Source: Anaeramoeba flamelloides (lineage: Eukaryota; Metamonada; Anaeramoebidae). From it: DNA of 64,000 bases. Positions within the stretch are counted from its first letter, which is position 1. Each line of letters begins with the position of its first letter. Both the position numbers and the translations under genes were made by a program. Positions 12,379 to 24,147 of this stretch are shown here, piece after piece. The notes below the pieces were generated by a model. It worked only from the letters and a program-made list of their open reading frames with translations. It did no database searches and was not told the origin of the DNA. The DNA lies in assembly GCA_027625915.1 (NCBI GenBank), contig JANTQA010000029.1, positions 2,294,001-2,358,000 on the forward strand. The letters run 5' to 3'.

Positions 12379-15300
12379 GATAAGCCAAAACTCAAAAATA
12401 CTAGCAAACTTTTTTATTATTATTTTTTCATTTTTTCATTTGCCCACCAAAAAATAAAATTAGTACACTGTATTTTTATTTATTAATCTATATTAGCTGT
12501 TATCTCAAAACGCTTTAGTAAATAACATTATTATTCAAAAAAAAAAAAAAAATAAACAAATTTTTTTTCTAATGAAAAAACCGCCACCATTTTTGAAATT
12601 TAGCATATATATATATATATATATATATATGATAATAAATGATGAATTCTTAGTCTTAAAATAAAAAATAATGTTTTTGAATTGACTAAAAACCGAATAA
12701 AATATTACATATTTTTTGAATCATTAAATTATTCACAAATTTTTCATTCGTACCCATGTAAAACCCAAAAATTGTAATATTGTAATTTTTTTTTATCAAT
12801 CTATTATATTTTTAACATGTTTGATTATTTATTAATATGGATATCAGCCCCCTTATAATAAAAAAATGCACACTAACAGTCTTTTCAAGGCTACTATAAA
12901 ATTATAAATAAAATACAATTGATTAATAGCTCATATTTTCAATTTTTTTTGAAAATGGAAAATAAGAATAGAAAACCCATTTTGTTTTATTTAAAATTTT
13001 AAGGTAGCCTTGGAACGGTTGTACAAATGAAGTTAATAAAGGTAAAAACAGGTATCAATTGTTATCCAAGTTTAAATTTGCTTATTTATCCCATTAATTA
13101 TTTTCTAATACATTTCCAAGTTTTTCTATGTTAAATAAAAAGATTCCAATAACGAAAGTAAGAAGTGAAAAAAAGAACGAATGATGTATTTAATTGAATT
13201 TTAGTAAAAAAATCGATACCATTTGAATAAATAATGAAATTCATGATTGTTTTAAATTATTTTCATTAAATAATAACATTAGAATATCTGATTTAACACT
13301 AAATTTTCTGAAATAAAATTTTCATATAAGGGCACTTAGAGAGTAATTTACACTACACCCCATCAATAATAATAAAAAAAAATAAACAAAATAATAAATT
13401 GTTTTAAAAAAGAAGGAAATTTCAAAATTTTTTTTAAGTTTTCTATTTTAAAAAATTGCAAAATTATTGAGAAGTAAAACTGTTTAAAACTTTTATGTTT
13501 TAATATATTATGGAACCAACCAATTAAATTTGGAATAGATGTTGAAATATGAAGGAAAGAACTTTTATAAAAAAAAATTCACACTTTATTAAAAAAGAAA
13601 ACTTTAAAAAAGTTTTAATTCTGAGATTTTTTTACAAAATTATTTCCCCGCTTCTTTATATTGACTGTATTGGGTATATTCTCATTTACTAATATAACTG
13701 TTTTACGCAACAAATTTAAAAAGGCAGTTAAAAAATAATCTTGTAATATATTATTAAGTCAAAATCAAAATAAAATTTGTAAAAGAAGTATAAATATGTT
13801 TTTGTTTGTTTGTTTTCTGATTAATTTTAGTAACATGTTTATTTTTGACCAATTTTACAACAAAATATTTAAAAGGATTTTTCTTAAATAAAAACCACAA
13901 TTCAGAAAATTTGATACACAATAAATAAATTTATGAAAAAAAAAAAACTACCCGAATAAATTCTCGAAGAAATACTAATTTCTACCAATTAATTAATTGA
14001 AATATAATCAATTATTAATATTTTACAAAACTCACAAAACAAAAAAAAAAATAATTATCAATACTAATTGATTAAGAATGGGTGAAAAAATTTTGAATAA
14101 GTTAAAACAAAAAAGTGCTGTTGATTTTGTGAAGTTCTATTGGCAATCATCTATTGATCAAATGATTAAAGTCCCACAACTCTTTTTAATCGAGTTCTTC
14201 TATTTTGAAGAACCCTGCTTTAGCATATGTCAACAATTTAAAAAAAGTTTTTGATTAAATGAAAAATGCCCGCAATTGAAATGTGAAATGAAAAATAAAA
14301 TTAAAAAATGAATCAAATACATTTAATATTTTTCTACAATCAAAATAATTCCCACCTTGTTGAATTTTATTATTATTATTTGAACCTTTTTAATTTGTGA
14401 AAAATTTTTTTTTTTTTTTTTTACTTTAAAGCTCTTAGGAAGCTACACTAAACAAAAAAAAAAACGAAAAATTGCTCTAGATAATTCAACTTATTTAAAT
14501 AAATTTCCAAGCAAATTAATGGGATAAAAAAATATATATTGATGACTCAAAATTCGAAAAAAATACCATCTATATAAAAAAGGTAATATTCTTTTCTCAA
14601 AGTTAACCTTTTTTATTTTTTCAATCTCAAATTTTTGATATTAATATAAATTTTCAATAAGTGGAAAATAAAAATGAGAAAGTTTATGCTGAAAATGGAA
14701 AATTCACAAATGAAAAATTATTTACGAATTTTTAATCTTCAGAAAAATAAATCATCCAAACCCAAAATGATTTTAAACATCGGAAAATTCTCTTAGAAAT
14801 AATATAAAATATCCACTCATAGAAAATATTTTTTTTGATCTTATAAAAAGATTCTGTTTTCGATAAACTTATTTAAAAATCTGTTTTTTTCAACATAAAC
14901 ATTCTTATTTTCATTTTCCAGTTTTTCATAATGTATATTAACATCAAAAATCTGAGATTTTAAAAAATAAAACAGGTTAGCTTTGGGAATAACCGGAAGT
15001 CTTGAAAGATGTCAACCTTAATTACATAATTATAATTTCTATTTCTCTATTTTTGAAATTGAGTATATTTAGTAAATGTGTATTAACACTTTAATGACTA
15101 CTTTCCTAGATGAAAATAGTGAAATTTTTGATAAAAAATTACTTGCCATAGTTCCAGAATCTCAGTAAATTTTACCCACTGAGGATTTCTTTTTACAAAA
15201 TAAATGTGAAATATACACAATTCCGCAATTTTCACCCGTCTTAGATCCTACCAATTTTTGATTTTACAATTTCATAACTTCCATTTCAAATCAATAAACA

Positions 15301-15801
15301 TATAATATTTCCTCTGACTATTCTAAATATTGTTTTTAGTCACTTTTATAAGTTTAAATGCTTTTAAATATTGCCTTGTACTTTAAAATCCTAAAATTCA
15401 TTTTTTTTTAAAAATTTACATTTAAAGATCCCCTGTTTAAAAATGTTTTTTTTTTTGTTTAGTTGATTTTAACATTAAAAGTAATTAATTTTTTTGACCA
15501 ATTTCTTCATAATCAAAATTCTTTTTGAGAATCGAAAGTAAAAATAACACAATAACTCGGAACTCACCAGAGTGGGAACGTAATCCTTAATAAATGAAAT
15601 AATCAAAAAATTAATAATTTATTTTAAAGTATCTTGATAAAAAAAAAACAAACTCATAAAAAAAAGAGAGATCAAGAGCAAGAAATTGTTCAACAATTTT
15701 AACATTAAAATATAAAAAAATAAAAAATCCAAATCTGAGCCGAATACTTTGATAATTGGAAAAAGAAATATTTTGCTTGTATTAAAATAAAGACGATTCT
15801 A
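12379..15801. other. Gene-free stretch
   Basis: No coding exon is supported. It contains an (AT)13 microsatellite at 12605-12630 and a 130-base inverted repeat at 12884-13014 (arms with CAAGGCTACT and its complement). The rest is plain AT-rich sequence in which I see no repeat partner. Confidence 0.55.
12884..13014. repeat. Short inverted repeat
   Basis: Arms TTCAAGGCTACTATAAAATT and, reversed, AAAATTTTAAGGTAGCCTTGG, with a roughly 85-base loop. The terminal AGCCTTGGAAC also occurs just after the fold-back at 40488, hinting at a family. Confidence 0.5.
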
Positions 15802-17868
15802 TTAGCACGATTCTTCTTCTGAACCGAAAGAATCATCATCTTCTGAATCAGTAAAAGTTTCATCGTCCTCATCATCGTCGAAATCTTCTTCTTCGTCTTC
15901 TTCTTCTGAATTTGAAGGAAAAATACGTCTTTTGATCCAAGATCTTTTTTTTTTATTCTTATTGAAAACTATAGGCTTTTCAATTACCTTTTTTGGCACT
16001 ACGATCTTTTCTAATTCCAAGGTTGCGCATAATTCTATACATACGTGGCTTCTCATGAAATCATCAATGCCCTTTTTCCCATTAGATTTGACACAGAATT
16101 CCCGATCATCAGCAAAGTGAATGACCGGATCCGTCCATAAGTTTCCAAGTCCCCTAACACCAGAGACTATTGCCTTTTTCTTAAAGAACTCATATGACCA
16201 ATGCATAAAGGCACTAATGTTGTTTGCAATCTCATTTGAGGCCTTCCATTTCCCTTCCTTTGTATATTTCATGAAGCTGGATTTCTTGACAAAGGTGGGG
16301 CTTGATCGTTTATGCAAAACCAATTGCTTAAACAGGGTGTGCTCGGACTTGTAAGGTTCTGCGATCATATACTGATATTGATCTCGTTTAGTAAATTGAA
16401 ACAAGCAGCAATCCGCAAAGTTTACACCTTCCAAATTCTTTTGCACCTTTTTAAATTCTTCAAGAGCCTTCGAAGCAATGGACTGCCCAATCATTTCATT
16501 TAAGTACCTTCCCTTTTCCTTCTCAAGTCCTTCTGGGTGCTCTTCAAAAAACAATTTTGCTACATAATGCTTTTCATTATCAACGTCATATAAATGGAAA
16601 AGAAAGCGTGAATCGCCTCGGCCAATTATGTCCTTGGAAACTTTTACTTTCGTTTCGATAGAGGTATACTCGGCTGCGCTACCACTGATGAGATCTAAAA
16701 CATCTTGGTTGGGATCCATTTCAATTTTTTCTGCTAATTCTACTTGGTGCCAATAGTCCAGCGAATTTTCATCAATCTTTTTTGTTTCTTCCTCTTTTTC
16801 TTTTTCTTTTTCTTCATCTTTTTCCTTCTCCTTCTCCTTCTCTTTCTCTTTCTCTTTCTCTTTCTTTTTATCTTTTTTTTGTTTCTGGTTTTTGGTTACA
16901 ATTTTCTCAAAAATTTCAATAAAGTCCCCTGTTGCAAGATTCGAATCACGGATCGCAGACATAACAACCTGAACCAAACTAGTGACCCTTACTCCGACGT
17001 CATGTGATTTTAGTTCTCTTGGTAAAGTTTTTGATTTATACATTGGCTTAAATAATTTGATCATTACATCGGTTTGCTTACAATCAATGGATCCAAAGCA
17101 ATAGTCAATTCCTTTGTTTCTCAGTTTTGGTAACAGGACCTCGGGCTTTAAACCATAGGGATTTCCTTTTGGAAAGTCGTCATGTGTTCGGTGAAACCTT
17201 TTCCCGTGACAAGGTGCGTCTGCAATGTGAACCATGAGCCTCGTGATCGATTGCCAATTTAAGTTCAGGACTTGTTCAAACCCGCCCATCACGTCCTCTG
17301 GAATATCTGCGCCCCCCAATGCTCGTGTGCTACGCAAGAACTTTTGAAAGGTTTTGTAATAAAATGCAGGCATAAAGTCCAGAATTGTGAACCTTTCAGA
17401 GTCGTTTATGTCGCGATAACCCACAAAGGCGATTCTTGTCTTTAGCTCGGAGACATTTTTTTTCACCTCTTTAATGATCAACAAGATCCTTTTTTTGACA
17501 GCTTCAATTGCACTCGACATCGAAGAAGTGACGTCAACTAAAAAGCACAAGTCCAAAGAGTACTTGATTTTGTCTGTAGTCCCTACAATCTCCTCAAATT
17601 TGGTTTTGAAAAGTGTCAGGTCGATCTCCTCTTTTTTAAATTCCCCTTCTTCTTCTTCTTTTTCAACATTCACAACATTCACTCCCTTGTTGCGGATTGG
17701 AAGGTTGACAACATTCTTCGTCGAAAAATTTATTGTCTCGTCTTCAGATCCACTTTCCGATAGACTCGCGTCAGAATAATCAGATTCGGAACTGTAGTCG
17801 TTGTCATCGTCAGACTCACATAACTCTTTGTCAGTCTTTTTTTTCACAGAAAACGAGCGTTTCCACAT
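15802..17868 (-). CDS. vWFA domain plus alpha-kinase protein
   Basis: Atypical Ser/Thr kinase of the myosin-heavy-chain-kinase/eEF2-kinase family fused behind a von Willebrand A domain, as in Dictyostelium VwkA. The 688-residue single exon starts at MWKRSFSV. An acidic head (about 17-80) is followed by the vWFA domain (about 103-310) with MIDAS-like DVTSS and a GGADIPEDVMGG motif. A KEKE-rich charged spacer (about 330-375) leads to the alpha-kinase domain (about 395-640). Visible kinase motifs are GRGDSRF, HYVAKLF (candidate ATP-binding Lys), AEPY, TDPVIH and NGKKGIDDF, then SHVCIELC, whose His/Cys residues fit the structural zinc site. The C-terminal tail is very acidic. VwkA is known to act on contractile vacuole and myosin II; the same role here is inference. 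Confidence 0.93.
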   Translation of the reverse strand: MWKRSFSVKKKTDKELCESDDDNDYSSESDYSDASLSESGSEDETINFSTKNVVNLPIRNKGVNVVNVEKEEEEGEFKKEEIDLTLFKTKFEEIVGTTDKIKYSLDLCFLVDVTSSMSSAIEAVKKRILLIIKEVKKNVSELKTRIAFVGYRDINDSERFTILDFMPAFYYKTFQKFLRSTRALGGADIPEDVMGGFEQVLNLNWQSITRLMVHIADAPCHGKRFHRTHDDFPKGNPYGLKPEVLLPKLRNKGIDYCFGSIDCKQTDVMIKLFKPMYKSKTLPRELKSHDVGVRVTSLVQVVMSAIRDSNLATGDFIEIFEKIVTKNQKQKKDKKKEKEKEKEKEKEKEKDEEKEKEKEEETKKIDENSLDYWHQVELAEKIEMDPNQDVLDLISGSAAEYTSIETKVKVSKDIIGRGDSRFLFHLYDVDNEKHYVAKLFFEEHPEGLEKEKGRYLNEMIGQSIASKALEEFKKVQKNLEGVNFADCCLFQFTKRDQYQYMIAEPYKSEHTLFKQLVLHKRSSPTFVKKSSFMKYTKEGKWKASNEIANNISAFMHWSYEFFKKKAIVSGVRGLGNLWTDPVIHFADDREFCVKSNGKKGIDDFMRSHVCIELCATLELEKIVVPKKVIEKPIVFNKNKKKRSWIKRRIFPSNSEEEDEEEDFDDDEDDETFTDSEDDDSFGSEEESC

Positions 17869-18076
17869 CAAAGGTAAATTGTTTTATTTTTTTTGGAAAA
17901 ATAAGAAAAAAATAAAGTTGTTTTGGATTTAATGGATTTTCTTTTGCTGGTATTTAGTTAAAAGAGAAAAATCTTTGAAAAAGTTCAAGTGTTTCTGAGC
18001 AAAGTTTAACACCCAAAACCTTTTGATTCAGTAAGAAGCTTTTTGAATATATCCCTTCGAAAAAAAAATTTGTTTA

Positions 18077-18437
18077 TTAATTGGTTAAAGGTGGAAAATT
18101 TTTTTCTTTTACAGCATTTTCCACTATGGTGTGATCCTCAGCCGTCTGTTGAAAACGTTGGACTAGCTTTTTAAATGAAGTTTTAAACAAGAAATTATAA
18201 ATTCTCAACTCTGGCAATTTTTTTTCTAGTACGACTATTTTAACAGGTGTTTTGTTAACAGATTTGAGAGTTAAACTTTGAGTCAAATCATTTATTAAAT
18301 ATTTTTTTTTTAATAGATTCAAAAACTACCTTATGTTTGAATTCCAAACAGCTTTTCCTCTTTTTTTTTATTATTTTACTTAATTTTCGACCAAAGAAAG
18401 TCTTTGAAATGCTCTCTTTGAACAAATCTGTTGACAT
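18077..18437 (-). CDS. Possible small gene, frame interrupted at poly-A
   Basis: Not recognised. One frame opens with an ATG at 18437 (MSTDLFKESISKTFFG) directly after an in-frame TGA and runs through a lysine-rich stretch. At an A9 run (about 18302-18310) the coding pattern appears to move to another frame, which continues to a TAA at 18077. That second part reads like real protein (KIVVLEKKLPELRIYNFLFK, then QQTAEDHTIVENAVKE). The two parts would make about 125 residues. The break could be a homopolymer sequencing error, a real mutation, or a splice site I did not find. It lies 209 bases upstream of the alpha-kinase start on the same strand. Confidence 0.35.
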
Positions 18438-21018
18438 TCAAACAAGGCAAGATCTTGAAATTTTCTTTTCCATACGAACACTGAAAAACACTGAAAAGTT
18501 TGGTAATTATCTCATCGGAAATTTGACCAGTCTTTAGAAACTCCAAAAATTATATTTTTCAACATGGCTAATTCCATGTGTTCAATTCAAATCACTTTTT
18601 GGGGTATGTTGACAAAAAGAGAAACAATTTTCATTTCATGCTATTTTTCTGATTATAAATGTTGGATCAAAAAAGATTTTTGAAATTTGTGAACTTAAGG
18701 GTGTAGCCCACATAAAGTCAAAATTTTGACTTTTGTGATATTTTGAAAGAAGATTGGAAAATCAACATTTTTTACTCTGCTTATGTCTTGTTGCTTTTTA
18801 GTATTTTAAAGTACTTGCTTGAAAAACAATTTATTAGATTTTTTTTTCAAAAGTACAATTAAAATGACACAATACAATGTTAAGTTGATTTATTTTATCT
18901 ACTTTGGTGAATGTTACATGATTTAACTTTTATTCTTCTCTCAGCATTCTATTGTGGCGTTTTATTTTATGTTGGAAAAAAAATCTAATAAATTGTTTTT
19001 AAACAAAGATACTTTAAATAATCAAAACCAAACAAAACCCATCCGAAATAAACCAGACATTTTTCAAATCTATTTGTAAATTAAAAAAAAAGTGAAAGTG
19101 TTGACATCTAGAATAAGAATCTTATTTTAATGAAAGTTACGATAAAATTGAAAAGTAACAATAAATTCTTGATCAATAAAAAAAAAAAAAACAAAATTGT
19201 TAAACAATCTTAAGATCTATCCTTTTATATTAAATAATTTTGTGAAATATTCTGAATTTAAACTTCTACATTTAAAAAATGATTTGGTCAAGCGATTGTT
19301 CAAACTAAAGAGCATTAAAAATATAGAATACACTTGATAGTTTCAATTATTTGGGGTATTTATAAATTTTGTAAATCTAATATAATATTCAGTTGGGATT
19401 CAGAGGATTCTTCCAAAAATATAAAGTATTGTTCAGGTAAATGTGCAATAAATATACCAACCAGGTACAAAGCCACAAGAAAAATATCTTCTGATCTGAT
19501 CACAAGTTTAATTTGTTTCTTTTTGCGTATTTTTTAAAATTTATTGAATTTTTGAAGATCTTGTGTTATCAAATTATTATCTTTACTTATTCTAAAATAA
19601 ACTAAATTTCATAGTAAATAGCCAAATTTTTTGTTACTTTTTTTTCACTTCAATTTTTAGATGAAAAACAAATATTTCTAGTGTACAGAACTGAATAGTA
19701 AAATAGTAATTTTTTTATTATAATATATAACTTCAATTTATCAAAATTTTTATTTTGAAATTTTGAGTTTTAATTGGTCAATGATTTTGAAATATAGTTT
19801 CTGTTAAAATTACCTGAAATTTTCAAAGTTAGAAATTTGAATTAATATTAAACAATGATATGAAGACAAATTTCATGATTTACAATCTACTCGTAATAAA
19901 ATAGTTTCTCACAATTTCAAATAATTGCACATTTTACTAAAATTGATTAAAAATTAAAATAAAAATGTTAAATTAATCTTGTACTTCAAAAAGTATAATT
20001 ATTATGTAATCAAAGTATTTACTCCAAATTAACAAAATAACGAATTATATAGATTGGAAAGGTAATAAAAATGCTTATTTCTTGATTTTATTGTTGTGAT
20101 ATATTTGGTTAAATTGATTAGTTGAATTTGTTTAAATATTGTTAAAAAACTTTTAAATTAATATTAGTTTAATATTTCTAAAATATGTATATATTTGTAT
20201 TTATTATAATTCAAAAGAATTATCAAAAAAACATCATTACATTTTTGTAAGTCAAAAACAAATAGTAGTTTATTATTTTATTAATAATAAATAAGTTACC
20301 AAAACATTTCAAGTATGGTATATATAAAAAAGTATTTATTTAATTAACCTAAAATTGTTTAATGATATTGTAAAAATCTTATCAAATAAAATGAATTGGT
20401 TTTGAAAAGATTGATATCATGTAATTAAGATTTGATATAAAAGTACCTAAAATGCTGAAATTCACATTCCGAAAATAAAATTTTCAAAAAAAAATATTAT
20501 TATTATAATTAAACTAAAATTCAAAAATTTCCAAACTGTTAAAATAGAACCAAACAATCAAAATAATAAAATTTCATTGAAATTGGAAATAATTTTGATT
20601 TTTATAAAAATATGAAAATAATTTTTTCATCTTTTTATTTCGTTTTTTCATTTCATTTGTTGATCAGGTAATCAGTTTTGATTGATCAAAATTTTTTTCA
20701 AAAATTGATTTATGAGAAAGTTGGGCTGTTTAAAATAGACAATCTTAAATAAAATTAGTTGGTAGTATCTAACCTTTGATCGTTTTATATTCCTAATTGG
20801 ATATCAACAAATATACTAATGTATTTTTTTGTTTTGCTCTCTCCAAAATTTTTAACACACCCTTGATTTATTTGTATCGATAATTATTTATTTTTGGTTT
20901 TGAGAGTATTTTAGTTTATAAAAAAGCGTTAACATTTCAATTAGTGAATGGCTCTAATTTGGTATTTCTTTGTGAATTGATTAAAAAAGTTTTTCTTTTC
21001 ACAAATCGAATTTTGGTG
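18438..21018. other. Gene-free stretch with repeat copies
   Basis: No coding exon is seen. 19590-19810 matches the element at 11318-11841, and 20507-21248 is the paralogue of 11836-12378; the roughly 700 bases between them have no counterpart at the 11-12 kb locus. Confidence 0.55.
19590..19810. repeat. Partial copy of the 11318-11841 element
   Basis: Shares the order of short blocks seen at about 11600-11835, including GAAAAACAAATAT and CAATGATTTTGAA followed by TAGTTT. Identity is moderate, consistent with an old copy. Confidence 0.5.
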
Positions 21019-21248
21019 TACCGTCAGTTTCACTTTTAAGGCACAAAGTTTCAACGAAATTTAAGGTACAAAAAAATCTCAAATTAAGGCACAAAATTTG
21101 GAATTTTTTTTCTTTACAATTTATTTTTACTAGAATTTGAATTTTGTGCCTTAATTTGAGATTTTCATTGTGCCTTAAATTTCGTTGAAAGTTTGTGCCT
21201 TAAAAGTGAAACTGACTGTATTAAAAATTTTGAATTGGGGTTTAAATA
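20507..21248. mobile_element. TATATAAAC-type element interrupted by a MITE
   Basis: Paralogue of 11836-12378 at roughly 80-85% identity, with the same ends (AAACTAAAATTCAAAA at left, AATTTTGAATTGGGGTTT at right). It is split at 21019-21220 by the palindromic MITE; the flanks rejoin exactly as in the uninterrupted copy at 12346-12349. Confidence 0.75.
21021..21218. mobile_element. Palindromic Tc1-type MITE, copy 1
   Basis: A 198-base element, nearly a complete palindrome, flanked by TA on both sides (21019-21020 and 21219-21220). Ends read CCGTCAGTTTCACTTTTAAG at left, with the complement of CAGTCAGTTTCACTTTTAAG at right. The TA duplication and CAGT start are typical of Tc1/mariner non-autonomous elements. 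The same element recurs at 24148-24345. Confidence 0.85.
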
Positions 21249-21660
21249 CTAAATTATCAATACCCAGAATCTTTGGTTGAAGAATGCCTCTTTAAAATTT
21301 GTTTCTTTAGGTAGATTCTTTTCTAAAAAATTCTGAATTTTTTGAAAAAAATTTAAAAATTAAGTGTAAAGTTGGGCTAACCTATTCATTATTGCTACCC
21401 ATTATAAATTAATTGGAAATAGAACCAGTTTATTGAAAAAAAAAAAAAAAAAAAAAAAGTAATCAATCTTGAGTTTTCTATGTTAATATTATTGAGTTAA
21501 TCTTAAAAATTGAAATATTAGAAAATTTTTTTTACATTTGAGGGTTCTTATTACATAAGAGTAAATATAAAATTGGGATCAAAAAATTTTTTTATTGCTC
21601 AACAAAATCAAAATTTTCTTAAATTACGATTTTTGGTGTTTAGAAGTCTCTAGGACATAT

Positions 21661-21751
21661 ATTTTTCGAGATATTGCCCAAAATCGATTTTTATATACAA
21701 ATTTTTTAATTGTGATTTTTCACAGCTATTTTGGGCAATAACTCGAAAAAT
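21661..21751. repeat. Short hairpin
   Basis: ATTTTTCGAGATATTGCCCA and the following four bases pair with 21728-21751 with one mismatch around a 43-base loop. Function unknown. Confidence 0.5.
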
Positions 21752-21895
21752 ATAAGACCCCCCAAAAAATGAAAAATTGAGATTGTTTTTAAATTGTTTA
21801 TATAGTGACCCCCATAGATTAAAATAAATTTTAAAGTTTTTTTTTTTGAAAAAAAAAAAAAAAATTTTTTTTAATTGTAGATATTAGTAAACTCG

Positions 21896-23800
21896 GTCCA
21901 CTTAATAGGGGCCCAGTCAAAAAATAAAAAAAAATAAAAATTGAAAAAAAAAAAAAAATCTCATCGTTACCATAATGTTTAACACCAAAAATTAAAATAT
22001 TAAAATATATATTATCATGTTCTTTATTTATTTGATGATTTAAACTAAAAAAAAAAAAATTAAAAAAAAAAAAAAAAATTAATTAAAAAAATCTTTAGGT
22101 CCCAAAAAAAATAAAAAAAATGGATTTTATTTTGAAATTAATAAAACCCATTAATACATTCACCATTTAATTCAATAACTAATTTTAATCTTGTTTCCAT
22201 TGAATTACATAAATTTTCAATTATTTCCCATTTAAGTGATTTCCAAACGTATCTACAGCATTTTATTAATTGATTTTTATTCTTTGGGGGATTATCACTT
22301 ATTTTTTTGGACATAATACCCCATAAGTGTTCTATTGGGTTTAAATCTGGCGAATTTGGAGGCCATTTTTTTAAAACCTGACATTTGTTTTCCAAATATT
22401 CGAGAGTTGATAATGATGTATGAGAAGTTGCACCGTCTTGCATTAATATCCATTGATTCTTACCATACAATTCATCCATACCAGAAAAATTTTTACTTCT
22501 TGAGATAACATTATTCTGATATGTTTGTGAATTAATGGTTTTGGGGCATTTTATCAATGTAGATTGATAAGAAAAATTTATTCCTCCAAAAAACATTACT
22601 TTTGGTAGAAATTTTGCAAATTGTTCAAAAACAGAATCTTTGTAAAAAAAATAGCAAAAAAAAAAAAAAAAAAAAATAATATTTCATGTTACCAACATTT
22701 TTAGAACATAGATCTTGAATTTACAAGTGGACCCCTAAAAAGTAATTTTTAGAAGATTTTAATTTTTTCATGATCGCACAAAAAAATATGTGATCCGCAA
22801 CCTTTTTGATCTTACAAACAGACTTAAAAAAAAGAAAAAAAAAAAAAGAAAAGAAAACCTACCATCTTTCTCTCCCCGTTGTCTCCAAATTTTTCGATTC
22901 AAACCAGTATAATAAAACCATTTTTCGTCTGTGAATATAACTTTTTTCCAATCAATAGGATTATTAATATATTTTCTTGCGAATTTTAATCTTTTCTTTT
23001 TTTTTGTTTGTTTGTTAAAAGTGTCCGTTTCCTTGGTAATAAATATTCGAAATTTAATTCTTTTCTAATCTTCCATACCGTTGTTCTACCTAAACTGATA
23101 TTAAATTCTTCTTTTAAATATGTACTCAGTTCCTTGCAACTCATTTTCCGATTATTCTTTGATATATTTTTTATCAACTCTTTATTTTCATCAGTGTGTT
23201 TTCTTTTTCTACCCGTTTTTTTTGTGTTTTCAATTGTACTAAAAAAAGATAAAAGAAAAAGAAAAAGAAAAAGAAAAGAAAAGAAAAATGCAACTTGAAA
23301 ATTAAAAAAACAAAAAGTAAAAAAAAAAGTAAAATACTTTTTTGTATCAAATTTGCTTTGCCAATATCGAACTTTTTTTCTAGTAATATTTAGCCTTTGA
23401 GCTATTTTTCTTTGAGATAAACCCTGATTTCTTAACAATATTATCATTGTTTTTGTTTCTCTTTCTTTTGTATCATTTTGATAATTTGTTAACATTTATA
23501 AAAATTCAAAAATCAAAATATTCAATTTTGAAAATAAAATGAAAAGAAAAATGAAAAAAAATGAAAAAAATGAAAAAAAAAAAAAAATCCATAATCCAAA
23601 ATTTATTAAAAAGAAATTAAAATTTTAATTTTCTAAAATAAAACACAATTAATATTTTAATCAATAAATTATTTAATATTTTCACTTCATTTGCTATAGG
23701 ATGTTTTAATAAGTTGTTAAAAAACATCTTTTGATTTTATTTATATTTATTCTTAAACGAATAATAAAAATATTTAATAAAAATAATTGGGACCCTTTTT
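21896..23800. mobile_element. Tentative full extent of the Tc1-like element
   Basis: Inward-reading ends both contain GGGNCCCA (GGGGCCCAGTC near 21908; complement of TGGGACCC near 23790-23797). The matching part is short and no TA duplication is obvious, so the boundaries are uncertain. Confidence 0.3.
22138..23495 (-). mobile_element. Tc1-like DNA transposon, transposase gene
   Basis: Cut-and-paste transposase. Exon 1 (23495-23338) holds a helix-turn-helix (QGLSQRKIAQRLNITRKKV). An intron (23337-23239, GTATTT to TTTAG) leads to exon 2, with a GRKRK motif and a second helix-turn-helix region. The catalytic core follows: first Asp in VIFTDEKWF, an intron at 22862-22638, second Asp in ILMQDGATSH, and the last acid in NSPDLNPIEHLWG. 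The second and third acids are 34 residues apart, the D34E spacing of Tc1. An A9-containing run near 23000 shifts the frame before RLKFARKYI, so as sequenced the gene is interrupted once (net -1/+2), unless a small unseen intron or a homopolymer error explains it. Both introns contain long T runs typical of this genome. Confidence 0.88.
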
Positions 23801-24037
23801 TTTGAATTGAGTTTATATAGAAATAATTTAAAATCTTCTACTCCCCATACGGAAAAAACTACTTAGTTACCAGCATTTATCCAAATTTTGGTACCTTAAG
23901 AGGATTTGAATTTTTGAAAAAAAATTTTTTGAAAAGATTTAAAGGTAAATTCAGGTAGCAAACATGTACACTTTAATTGATCAAATTAATATTAAAAAAT
24001 TTAAAAAAAAATAAAAAAAAAACTAGTAATTTAATTG

Positions 24038-24116
24038 ATCTAATCGGGAATCGAACTCCGGCTAAACACTTTTCAAATTTTGAGATATCGGTGAACTACC
24101 GCTGAGCTAATGAGTA
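24038..24116 (-). tRNA. tRNA-like sequence (pseudo-tRNA or SINE head)
   Basis: Reading the minus strand, TTAGCTCAGCGGTAG fits the internal pol III A box and GAGTTCGATTCCC fits the B box, at tRNA-like spacing. The T arm pairs at 4 of 5 positions around GTTCGAT. The acceptor stem pairs poorly and I could not assign a clean anticodon arm. This suggests a decayed tRNA or a tRNA-derived SINE head rather than a working tRNA. Confidence 0.55.
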
Positions 24117-24147
24117 ATTATTGGATATTTTAAAATTATAAAAAATA

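Noticed and set aside
16744-17007. Plus-strand frame of 87 codons rich in F and L over the alpha-kinase spacer
   Set aside because: It is the antisense shadow of the KEKE-coding repeat; no independent motif.
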